39,343 nt of DNA from JAWLAT01 sp041395325 (GTDB taxonomy: Bacteria > Pseudomonadota > Gammaproteobacteria > Xanthomonadales > SZUA-5): assembly GCA_041395325.1 (NCBI GenBank), contig JAWLAT010000039.1:1-39343 (forward strand). Direction: 5' to 3'. Position 1 is the first letter of the stretch; each line of letters starts with the position of its first letter. Shown here piece after piece: positions 15,698-22,720 of this stretch. A program made the translations under genes and the position numbers. Below the pieces are notes generated by a model that was given only the letters and a program-made list of their open reading frames with translations, ran no database searches and was not told the origin of the DNA.

Positions 15698-15844
15698 GCG
15701 GCTCACGCGACTTGTTCAGAGTATCCCTAGACGCTCGTCCAGAGGCTCTCCCTGATCCCTCGTCCCTGACCCCTCAGCCCTCAACATCGGAACTCACGCT
15801 AAGCTATCGGGTCCACCGCCGCCTGCCACTTCCGCGGAGCCCGC

Positions 15845-16615
15845 ATGACAGCCGATCTTGAGCGCCAGGTGCTGGACAAGACCTGGTTCTATCGTTTTGA
15901 ACTGCCCAGTGGTGCGGAGACGCGTCGCTATGAGGATGGTGCCTTCGACGCCATCCATGACACCCGTTTGCGCATGCTCGATGGCGCGCTGGCCCAGGCC
16001 TTTCCGCAGGGGCATGCCGACAAGCGGGCCGTCGACCTGGCCTGTCATCAAGGCTATTTCTCGCTGCAGCTGGCCCAGCGTGGCTTTGCCGAAGTGGTGG
16101 CGGTCGATGCGCGCGCCGATCACATTGCCGACGTCGAACTGATTCGCACGGCCTGCGGGCAGGACCGTGTGCGGCCGCACCAGTCCGACGTGCATCAGGT
16201 GGACAGCACTGCCATCGGCGGGCCCTTCGATCTGGTGCTCTGCTTCGGTCTGCTCTACCACCTCGAAGACCCGATTGGCGCGCTGCGCCAGGCACGTGCC
16301 TTGTGCCAGGACTTGTGCGTGGTCGAGACTCAGGTCGTGCCCAACATGAGCGGCAATGTCGACTGGGGCAGCTATCGCTTCGTCAAGCCGCTGCAGGGCG
16401 TCTTCGGGATCATCGATGAAACCTGGGAGACTCATGGCAAGGAAGCCAGCGTGACCGGCATCTGTCTGGCGCCTAGCACCGAAGGCTTGCTGTGGATCAT
16501 GGAGAAGGTGGGCTTCGTCGACGTGCAGTTGCTGCCCTGTCCGGATGACGGCTACGAGCAACTGCGCTTTGGCAAGCGCGTGATGGTCAGCGGGCGCGTG
16601 CCCAGAGACGGCTGA
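15845..16615 (+). CDS. SAM-dependent methyltransferase, CmoB/DUF1698-like
   Basis: A 256-residue class I methyltransferase. After KTWFYRFELPSGAETR comes motif I as AVDLACHQGYFSLQLAQRG, motif II as VVAVDARADHI, and the post-motif FDLVLCFGLLYHLEDPIGAL. The layout is close to the CmoB/DUF1698 group that modifies wobble uridine in tRNA, but it is shorter than CmoB and the substrate is not provable. The next gene, tsaD, six bases downstream on the same strand, is also a tRNA-modification gene, which supports a tRNA or RNA substrate as a guess only. Confidence 0.75.
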   Translation: MTADLERQVLDKTWFYRFELPSGAETRRYEDGAFDAIHDTRLRMLDGALAQAFPQGHADKRAVDLACHQGYFSLQLAQRGFAEVVAVDARADHIADVELIRTACGQDRVRPHQSDVHQVDSTAIGGPFDLVLCFGLLYHLEDPIGALRQARALCQDLCVVETQVVPNMSGNVDWGSYRFVKPLQGVFGIIDETWETHGKEASVTGICLAPSTEGLLWIMEKVGFVDVQLLPCPDDGYEQLRFGKRVMVSGRVPRDG

Positions 16616-16620
16616 GCACC

Positions 16621-17676
16621 TTGTCCAGCGACTCATCCGTCGTGAAAGTCCCGGGGCTGTGTGTGCTGGGGGTGGAGAGCAGCTGCGACGAAACCGGTCT
16701 GGCGGTTTACCACACGCGCCGCGGGCTGCTGGGCCACACGCTGTACAGCCAGATCGAATTGCATGCCGCCTATGGCGGCGTGGTGCCGGAGATTGCTTCG
16801 CGCGACCATCTGCGCAAGCTGCTGCCGCTGCTGGAGCAGGCACTGGCCCAGGCCGGCGTCGATCGGGGCGAGCTCGATGGCATCGCCTACACCGCCGGCC
16901 CGGGGCTGGTCGGGGCCTTGCTGGTGGGTGCCGCCATGGCGCGTTCGCTGGCCTGGGCGCTGGATCTGCCGGCCATCGGCGTGCATCACCTGGAGGGCCA
17001 TCTGCTGGCCCCGCTGCTGGAGTCGCCCTCGCCGGAACCGCCCTTCGTCGCGCTGCTGGTGTCCGGCGGTCACAGTCAGCTGATCGACGTGGCGGGGCTG
17101 GGTCGCTATGCCCTGCTCGGCGACACCCTGGATGACGCCGCCGGCGAGGCTTTCGACAAGTGCGCCCAGCTGATGGGTCTGCCCTATCCGGGCGGACCCG
17201 CACTGGCCGAACTGGCTCGTAGCGGTGAACCGACCCGCTATCGGTTGGCGCGTCCGCTGACCGACCGACCGGGCCTGGACTTCAGTTTCTCCGGACTGAA
17301 AACGCAGGTGGCACTGACCTGGCGCGACAGCGCCCAGGACGATCAGGTCCGGCGTGATCTCAGCGCCAGTTTCGAGGCCGCGGTGGTCGACACCCTGGTC
17401 GAAAAATGCCGCCGGGCCTGGCGCCAGACCGGTCGCGAGCGGCTGGTCATCGCTGGCGGCGTGGGCGCCAATCAGCGGTTGCGCACGCAACTGCAGGCGG
17501 CGGCGCAGGCCGAAGGGGTGCAGCTGTACTACCCGCGCGCCGCCTTTTGCACCGACAACGGGGCGATGATCGCACTGGCCGGTGCGCTCCGACTGGCGGC
17601 TGGTGAGGCGGCCGATGCCGCGATCCGGGTGCGACCGCGCTGGCCGTTGGCCGAACTGGACGCCATCGGGGGCTGA
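16621..17676 (+). CDS. tsaD: tRNA N6-threonylcarbamoyladenosine transferase TsaD
   Basis: A 351-residue ASKHA-fold enzyme that moves the threonylcarbamoyl group onto A37 of ANN-decoding tRNAs, together with TsaB and TsaE. Signatures are VLGVESSCDETGLAVY, the metal-binding histidines in GVHHLEGHLLAPLLE, and ALLVSGGHSQLIDV, followed by LLGDTLDDAAGEAFDK and VIAGGVGANQRLR. The start is uncertain: TTG 16621 is given, but GTG 16642 would begin nearer the usual N-terminus. Neither has a convincing ribosome site. The 3' end faces mocA across 39 bases. Confidence 0.95.
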   Translation: MSSDSSVVKVPGLCVLGVESSCDETGLAVYHTRRGLLGHTLYSQIELHAAYGGVVPEIASRDHLRKLLPLLEQALAQAGVDRGELDGIAYTAGPGLVGALLVGAAMARSLAWALDLPAIGVHHLEGHLLAPLLESPSPEPPFVALLVSGGHSQLIDVAGLGRYALLGDTLDDAAGEAFDKCAQLMGLPYPGGPALAELARSGEPTRYRLARPLTDRPGLDFSFSGLKTQVALTWRDSAQDDQVRRDLSASFEAAVVDTLVEKCRRAWRQTGRERLVIAGGVGANQRLRTQLQAAAQAEGVQLYYPRAAFCTDNGAMIALAGALRLAAGEAADAAIRVRPRWPLAELDAIGG

Positions 17677-17715
17677 GCTCTGGCAGTCGGCTGAGCTCGT
17701 ACCTGGCCGGAGACC

Positions 17716-18282
17716 TCAAGGGCCGCGGTCGCACCCAGGCAGGTCCTCGGGTCGGTCGATGTCCGCCGACAGTTCGGGCGCGTCTATGGCAGTCAAGCCG
17801 GGTTCCTGACGCAACCAGTGTCGCGCCCCTACATCACCGTCCAGTCGGAGCAGTCGATCGCGCCAGTGGTACGGGAGCAAGGCTGGCACACCGACCTGTC
17901 CGGCATAGGCCGAGGCCACGGGGTACTCGGGATCGACCCGCCAGGCGGCCAACAAGGCCTGCAGGTGAGGCAGGTTCAATGCTGGCTGATCGACCAGCAG
18001 CACCAGCCAGCCACCCTCGTTGAGCCGGCTGGCGCCGACGGCGGTGGCCAATGAACGCCCCATGCCACCGGGTGGCGCATCGATTCGCTGCAACGGCAGC
18101 GCCGGCAGCGGGGCCTGATCGTCCGGGCGCCGCACCAGCAGCAGTTCCTGTGGCTGGGTGGCGGCGGCCAGCGAGCAGGCACGCGCCTCCAGTGTCTGTC
18201 CGTCCAGCTGCAGCTGTTGCTTGGGCAGGCCCAATCGACGTGACGTGCCCGCGGCCAGCACGATGGCGCCATGGCTGATCAT
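17716..18282 (-). CDS. mocA: MocA/MobA-like nucleotidyltransferase
   Basis: A 188-residue NTP-transferase. It opens GAIVLAAGTSRRLGLPKQQL, the LAAGxSxRxGxxK nucleotide-binding loop, and has LVDQPAL with the metal-binding aspartate. The C-terminus reads DAPELSADIDRPEDL, the usual closing DIDTPED-type motif. MocA links CMP to molybdopterin for enzymes of the xanthine oxidase family. It overlaps xdhC by four bases, which fits joint maturation of such an enzyme, though none is encoded here. Confidence 0.85.
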   Translation of the reverse strand: MISHGAIVLAAGTSRRLGLPKQQLQLDGQTLEARACSLAAATQPQELLLVRRPDDQAPLPALPLQRIDAPPGGMGRSLATAVGASRLNEGGWLVLLVDQPALNLPHLQALLAAWRVDPEYPVASAYAGQVGVPALLPYHWRDRLLRLDGDVGARHWLRQEPGLTAIDAPELSADIDRPEDLPGCDRGP

Positions 18283-19211
18283 CGCTGCTGGAACAAGCGC
18301 TGCAGGCGTGCACCGATCGACAGGGCCAGGGCCTCCGGACCATCGCCGCCCAGCGCTTCACCGACCGGGCCTTCCAGGCGTCCGTGCAGCGCCTCAGCGA
18401 CGGACCCCAGTTCGGCCAGCAGGGCATCGCGGCGGGCCCGCGGACCGAGCAGGCCGATCCAACCGACGCCACTGCCGGCCAGCATTCGCAGCGCCGCCAG
18501 GTCTTCGGCATACAGATGACTCATGCAGACCACCGCGTCGAAGCGGTCCAAATGCGGCAGGGGCAGTGCATCGGAGGGTCGTCCCGGATGCACTGCATCG
18601 GCCTGCTGCAGGGCGGCCAGGAAGCGCCCACGATGCTCGATCGCCTCGACCCACCAGCCCATGCCGGCGGCCAGCCGCAGCAAGGGTGGAGCCTCCGGTC
18701 CGGCGCCGCAGAGCAGCAAGCGGGGCGTGGGCAACAGTCGCAGACGGACACCATCGGATGGCGTGGTGACCGCTGCATCGCTGAACGCCCAGTGGCCCAG
18801 ACGATCGGGGTGCAGGTCGAAGTCCAGGGTCAGGCATCGGTGGAGTCGATCGGCCTGCGCGAGTTCTCGCTGCAAACTCGCTGCGCCGGCGTGCTCGGGC
18901 CAGAGCAGGATATCGATCTCGCCACGGCAGCCCGATTGCGAGCCGAACAGCAGGTCCTCCTGACTGCGGGTGTCGAGCTGCAACAGCTGCGGCCGCGCAC
19001 TGGCCAGGCAGTCGCGCGCAGCGGTTTCGATCTCGGCATCCAGGCAGCCACCGCTGAGCGTGCCAGCGCGGAAACCCTGGGCATCGAGCACGGCCAATGC
19101 GCCGGGTCGGCGATAGGAGGAGCCGCGCGCTCGCACGACCAGCGCGAGGCAGCGTGGAGCTTCACCGTCGTGCCAGCTGTCCAGCACGGCACGACGGTGG
19201 GCGGCGGTCAC
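18279..19211 (-). CDS. xdhC: XdhC/CoxI family molybdenum-cofactor insertion protein
   Basis: A 310-residue protein. The N-terminal XdhC domain shows VRARGSSYRRPGALAVLD and AGTLSGGCLDAEIE with its conserved cysteine. The C-terminal Rossmann-like domain has RLLLCGAGPEAPPLLRLA and later VGWIGLLGPRARRDALLAEL. XdhC binds and sulfurates the molybdenum cofactor before insertion into xanthine dehydrogenase-type enzymes. Its ATG overlaps the stop of the unknown membrane-protein gene at 19208 and its stop overlaps mocA, both as ATGA, so it is central in a four-gene minus-strand operon. Confidence 0.9.
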   Translation of the reverse strand: MTAAHRRAVLDSWHDGEAPRCLALVVRARGSSYRRPGALAVLDAQGFRAGTLSGGCLDAEIETAARDCLASARPQLLQLDTRSQEDLLFGSQSGCRGEIDILLWPEHAGAASLQRELAQADRLHRCLTLDFDLHPDRLGHWAFSDAAVTTPSDGVRLRLLPTPRLLLCGAGPEAPPLLRLAAGMGWWVEAIEHRGRFLAALQQADAVHPGRPSDALPLPHLDRFDAVVCMSHLYAEDLAALRMLAGSGVGWIGLLGPRARRDALLAELGSVAEALHGRLEGPVGEALGGDGPEALALSIGARLQRLFQQR

Positions 19212-19897
19212 GAGAGGTCGGGCGTCAGAGGTCGTTGGGCATTGCCCGCCGGACCCAAACGCAAATTGACGAAGTCCGGCGCCGGCTGTTCGGGATACTC
19301 ACCAGTGACCCGACCGTCGTCCCAGTGCAGCCGCACGCTCATGTCGCCGTGACCATCGCCCAGCGCTTCCAGTGCACGCACACCCTGATCAGCCACCACG
19401 CCACTGAATCGATGCACCAGCTGTTCGGAGGGCAACGGGATACGTCCGGCCAGGCTGTCGGGACGCGCGTCGCTGCGGCCCCGACCGACGCCAGACTCGC
19501 GACACCAGTAGTGCCGCCAGCTGGTGTTGCCCTCGGCCGCGTAGAGATCCAGCTGATCCGGCTGCCAGGCCATCGCCAAGGCGGGCACCAACTCGCCCAT
19601 CTGACGATCCCAGGCGGCGTGGCAGGCGAGCAGAATCCGGCCCAGATTGCGTTCGGCGAAGGCCTGCCGCAACCGCTGGTCCGGGCTGTCGGCCAGATCC
19701 GGACTCAGTTCGGTGGCCTGATCCTCTTCGACCGGCTTGACGAAGGTCATCACACGCAGCGCGATGACACCGGCGAGCAATACGCAGACGCCGACGATGC
19801 CGAACCAGGATTGCTGCCGCCAGCGGCGGTAGCTGGAGCGCCGCTCGCGTCGGCGTCGCTCCTTGCCGTGCCGCTCGCCGTGCTCGCCCCCCGACAT
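19208..19897 (-). CDS. Unknown single-helix membrane protein between parA and xdhC
   Basis: A 229-residue protein that I do not recognise. It has a very basic N-terminus (GKERRRRERRSSYRRWRQQ), one membrane helix (about residues 31-50), then a soluble domain of about 175 residues with two cysteines (ILLACHAAW and RHYWCRES). The positive-inside rule puts the basic end in the cytoplasm and the domain outside. It starts three bases after parA and overlaps xdhC by four bases. The coupling to parA suggests a membrane partner for the ATPase, but this is only inference. Confidence 0.8.
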   Translation of the reverse strand: MSGGEHGERHGKERRRRERRSSYRRWRQQSWFGIVGVCVLLAGVIALRVMTFVKPVEEDQATELSPDLADSPDQRLRQAFAERNLGRILLACHAAWDRQMGELVPALAMAWQPDQLDLYAAEGNTSWRHYWCRESGVGRGRSDARPDSLAGRIPLPSEQLVHRFSGVVADQGVRALEALGDGHGDMSVRLHWDDGRVTGEYPEQPAPDFVNLRLGPAGNAQRPLTPDLS

Positions 19898-19900
19898 CGA

Positions 19901-20668
19901 TCAGCCAACCAGCTGCCGATACAGGGCGCGGTATTCCTGGGTCAGCTTGTGGCTGCCATCGAGATAGACCATTGGCTTGGCTGCCTCGTGACTCTCCTTG
20001 ATCTTGACGGAGCTGGAGATGTAGGTCGGCAGTACCGGCAGCTTTTCGGCCAGCAGTTCGTCAACCACCCGCTGTGGCAAGCGGGCGCGCGCGTTGAACT
20101 GATTGACGATGATGCCCTCGACCTTGAGCTTCTTGTTGTGGTCGTTGCGGATCTCGGCAACGTTTTCCAGCAGCCGATACAGCGCCTGCCGGGAGAAATC
20201 ATCGCAATCGAAGGGGATCAGACAGCGCTGCGCGGCGATCAGCGCTGACAGGGTGTAGAAGTTCAGCGCTGGCGGCGTGTCGATCCAGATCTGCTTGTAG
20301 CGCCCCTTGAGCGCGGTCAGCGCCTCGCGCAGCTTGTAGATCTTCAGCTTGGTTTCGAGCTTGGTCTGCAACTCGGCCAGGACCGGGCCACCGGGCATCA
20401 GGTGCAGGTGCTCGAACGGCGTTTCAGCGACGAAATCCAGCGGATCGCTGCTGCGCAGTCGATAGCTGAGACTCTCGGCAAACAGACCGGCCGTGCCGGC
20501 TTCCGGTTCGACCACCTCGCCACCGAGCAGATAGTGGGTCGAGTTGCCCTGGGCATCCAGATCGATCACCAGCGTGGGTACGCCTTCGGAGGCGGCCACG
20601 GCCGCCAGATTGCAGACCAGCGTCGACTTGCCGACGCCGCCCTTCTGATTGAACACGACGCGAATCAT
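19901..20668 (-). CDS. ParA-family ATPase
   Basis: A 255-residue deviant Walker A ATPase. The loop is VVFNQKGGVGKSTLVCNLA with the ParA lysine pair; TLVIDLDAQGNSTHYLL is the A' motif and IWIDTPPALNFYTLSAL the Walker B region. Such proteins position DNA, protein clusters or cell-surface machines. No ParB, centromere-like repeat or replication gene is nearby, so it is an orphan ParA rather than a chromosome-partition locus. It heads the operon that continues with the unknown membrane protein, xdhC and mocA. Confidence 0.92.
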   Translation of the reverse strand: MIRVVFNQKGGVGKSTLVCNLAAVAASEGVPTLVIDLDAQGNSTHYLLGGEVVEPEAGTAGLFAESLSYRLRSSDPLDFVAETPFEHLHLMPGGPVLAELQTKLETKLKIYKLREALTALKGRYKQIWIDTPPALNFYTLSALIAAQRCLIPFDCDDFSRQALYRLLENVAEIRNDHNKKLKVEGIIVNQFNARARLPQRVVDELLAEKLPVLPTYISSSVKIKESHEAAKPMVYLDGSHKLTQEYRALYRQLVG

Positions 20669-20754
20669 GCTGGCCTCGTCCTTGGGCTGCGATGGCCGCA
20701 GTTTAGCAATCTCTTCAGCGCGTCAAGTCCACCGGGTGTGAGATCGGACCCCAG

Positions 20755-21456
20755 TCAGCCCGGCAATGGACGAAAACGCTGCCACATGCGCTCGAATTGG
20801 GCCTGGAAATGCGCGATCAACTGGGGATCGCTGCTGGAGACCAGGTTTTCGTCATTCGCCTGACTGGCGCTGCGGGTCCAGTTGAAGCTGCCATTGAGCA
20901 GATGGCGCTGGTCGAACAGCGCAAACTTGTGGTGCATGTGCGCCTCGCTGTGATCGACCATCACCGGAATGCCGGCCGCATGCAGGCGCTCGATGTCGCT
21001 GCCGTGGTCGAAACGCTTGTCATCATCGCTGATCAGCCGCAGTGCAACCCCGCGCGCATGGGCGGCGAGCAGTGCGTCGGTGATGCGGTCGTCAGCGATC
21101 GTGAATACGCAGATGTCGGCACGCTGGCGGCAGCGGCGCAGATGACCGGTCACCGCGTTCAGGCAGGCCCGGCCGGGGCTGAACCAGACTTCGGATTGCA
21201 CGGCGACCTGTGGCTGCACCTGATCTAGCGTCTTGATGATCTGGTTCAGCCAGCGAATCAATGGTGGCAAGGTGGCCACAGCGTCGGCCTGCAGGGCGCG
21301 GGCGTGGACCAGATCGAAGGCATGATTGCGCATCTGGCGCAATTGGTCCGGACGTAGCGGGCGTTGCTGCAACTGGGCCAGCAATCCGCGCTTTTCGGCG
21401 CTGGTCAGTACGCCGTCGGCCAGTGTCAGTTCCAGCTGATCCAGCAGATCCTGCAC
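20755..21456 (-). CDS. Phospholipase D-like protein with a single HKD motif
   Basis: A 233-residue protein. The N-terminal 80 residues are helical; the C-terminal PLD-type domain contains ADICVFTIADDRITDAL and the catalytic HHKFALFDQRHLLNGSFNWT from residue 175 (H-x-K-x4-D then GSxN). Family members with one HKD act as dimers and include the Nuc endonuclease and mitochondrial PLD6/Zucchini. The GTG start immediately follows the TAG of the upstream gene, so the two are coupled. No signal peptide is seen, so a cytoplasmic nuclease or phosphodiesterase is likely. A lipid substrate is not excluded. Confidence 0.85.
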   Translation of the reverse strand: MQDLLDQLELTLADGVLTSAEKRGLLAQLQQRPLRPDQLRQMRNHAFDLVHARALQADAVATLPPLIRWLNQIIKTLDQVQPQVAVQSEVWFSPGRACLNAVTGHLRRCRQRADICVFTIADDRITDALLAAHARGVALRLISDDDKRFDHGSDIERLHAAGIPVMVDHSEAHMHHKFALFDQRHLLNGSFNWTRSASQANDENLVSSSDPQLIAHFQAQFERMWQRFRPLPG

Positions 21457-22041
21457 CTACTGAACCCGCTCGCTGCCGCCAATGACGATGGCGCCAGGGA
21501 AGCTGCGCTGGGCCAGTTCCGGCTTGATCTGGCCGCGCTCGGTGCACAGGGCCAGAGACTGCAATGGCTCCAACCCGTTCCACTGACCAGACAACTTGCG
21601 GATTTCCAGTAATACCCGCACCAGCTCGGTGAAGGCACGCGCCAGCTCACTGAACAGATCCGCCAGACCTACCCGCAGTGCACTGGCGAGGTCATCGTAG
21701 GCGCTGCGACCAATGTCGACGAAGTAGTCCAGACCCACCCGTCGGCGCGAGGCCTGCTCCGGGTAGAGGCCAGCGAGCAGCAGGCAGCGGTCGCCCACAT
21801 CGCGCAGGCCGTGTTCACGCCAGCGCGCAGATCGCTCCAGTGTCTGCAGCCAGTCCAGCGCCATGATGCGATGGCCCAGTTGCTCATCGCGCTGATGGCG
21901 CAGCAGCGTGAAAACCAGGTAGCTCTCCAGCGATTCGTCCAAGGTGCGGCCGGCACGTGCCTCGGCCTCGCGCACCACATCCTGCCAGAGGCCGGTGGCA
22001 CTGCCATCGGCCAGTCGGGGCGACTCGTCCCGTTCTGCCAT
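21457..22041 (-). CDS. Unknown helical protein coupled to the PLD-like nuclease
   Basis: A 194-residue, mostly helical, cytoplasmic-looking protein (SLESYLVFTLLRHQRDEQLG, then GLADLFSELARAFTELVRVL). I do not recognise the family. AGGAGG lies eight bases before ATG 22041, which decides the start. The frame stays open another 597 bases upstream through the repeat array, but that part is repeat-encoded and lacks protein-like composition. The stop touches the GTG of the PLD gene with no gap, pointing to one functional unit. The 176 bases between this start and the array hold nothing else I can support except the promoter region. Confidence 0.75.
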   Translation of the reverse strand: MAERDESPRLADGSATGLWQDVVREAEARAGRTLDESLESYLVFTLLRHQRDEQLGHRIMALDWLQTLERSARWREHGLRDVGDRCLLLAGLYPEQASRRRVGLDYFVDIGRSAYDDLASALRVGLADLFSELARAFTELVRVLLEIRKLSGQWNGLEPLQSLALCTERGQIKPELAQRSFPGAIVIGGSERVQ

Positions 22042-22217
22042 GAACTGCCCTCCTGCTGGCCCGCCGCGCCCAGCCGCGGTGGGTTTGCCCGCGCGTCGAT
22101 TCGAGTCTAGCGCGGATGGCGTGGTGTGGGCGGAGGTGAGTTCCGAACGGACATTGGGCGCATGAATCGGTTCTGCCGCGCTGGGCTGGGTCGCACCAAC
22201 CGTCCAACATGGAGCTT

Positions 22218-22657
22218 GGGTGTGAGGCGGCCGTAGGTTCAGCTGGCTCTGCTGCAGACTCGTACTCCAACTGTCCGCTGAGCTAATGGTTCTGCAGACT
22301 CGCACTTCATCTTTCCGCTGAGCTCGGGTGTGAGGCGGCCGTTGGCGCAGCTGGTTCTGTTGCAGACTCGCACTCCATCGTTCCGCTGAGCTAATGGCTC
22401 TGCTGCAGACTCGTACTCCAACTGTCCGCTGAGCTAAAGGCTCTGTTGCAGACTCGCACTTCATCTTTCCGCTGAGCCTGGGTGTGAGGCGGCCGTAGGT
22501 GCAGCTGGCTCTGTTGCAAACTCGCATTCCAACTGTCCGCTGAGCTAATGGCTCTGTCGCAGACTCGCACTCCATCTTTCCGCGGAGCTCGGGTGTGAGG
22601 CAGCCGTCGGCGCAGCTGGCTCTGTCGCAGACTCGCACTCCATCTTTCCGCGGAGCG
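22218..22657. repeat. Eight-copy tandem array with alternating short and long spacers
   Basis: A core of about 40 bases (GGCTCTGTTGCAGACTCGCA, then a variable CTCCATCTTTCCGCTGAGCT half) occurs at 22245, 22288 (three bases shorter), 22353, 22396, 22439, 22507, 22550 and 22618. Cores are separated either by three bases (AAT or AAA) or by a conserved 28-base spacer beginning GGGTGTGAGGCGGCCGT; the spacer copies start at 22218, 22325, 22479 and 22590. A core-AAT-core-spacer cycle is 111 bases, 37 codons. It fills most of the 679-base stretch between the divergent genes at 22041 and 22721. Confidence 0.9.
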
Positions 22658-22662
22658 AATGC

Positions 22663-22691
22663 TTGGAAGTTTCATTGATTAACGCTTTACT
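22663..22691 (+). promoter_or_regulatory. Candidate sigma-70 promoter for the PotD-like gene
   Basis: TTGGAA at 22663-22668 and TTTACT at 22686-22691 are separated by 17 bases and each match four of six consensus positions. The patch is AT-rich against its surroundings and begins right after the last repeat core. Transcription would start near 22698, which favours ATG 22721 over the in-frame GTG 22706. Confidence 0.4.
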
Positions 22692-22720
22692 GTGGTCGTC
22701 AACAGGTGCGGGAGCGAGGC

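Larger units (their letters stand above)
15457..15730. mobile_element. MITE-like palindromic element with CTAG ends
   Basis: The terminal inverted repeat is GGATGCTCTGAACAAGTC at 15461-15478 and its complement at 15709-15726, with one mismatch. CTAG flanks both ends (15457-15460 and 15727-15730), consistent with a four-base target duplication of the YTAR type used by IS5-family transposases. The 266-bp interior has no transposase frame and holds two large hairpins, so it would be a non-autonomous element moved by a transposase encoded elsewhere. Confidence 0.7.
15371..15782. repeat. Outer 33-bp inverted repeat enclosing the MITE-like element
   Basis: The arm at 15371-15403 (GAGGGCTGAGGGCCCAGGGC onward) is the reverse complement of the arm at 15750-15782 with about five mismatches. 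The arms flank the element at 15457-15730 without touching it. They do not share a centre with it, so the two pairs were probably not made in one event. Together they fill most of the 479-base gene-free stretch between the TerB-like gene and the methyltransferase; no coding frame there looks real. Confidence 0.8.

Noticed and set aside
15443..15755. Short frames inside the MITE-like element
   Set aside because: Frames on both strands run across the inverted repeats, have no ribosome site and no resemblance to transposases.
19901..20668. A chromosome or plasmid partition locus
   Set aside because: Only ParA is present; there is no ParB, no centromere-like repeat and no replication gene nearby.
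22042..22638. N-terminal extension of the unknown protein at 21457 through the tandem array, giving 393 residues
   Set aside because: AGGAGG sits directly before ATG 22041, and the extension is entirely repeat-encoded with frame-dependent, protein-unlike composition.
22218..22657. A CRISPR array
   Set aside because: The intervening segments are 3 bases or a conserved 28-base sequence, not unique spacers, repeats vary internally, and no cas gene is nearby.
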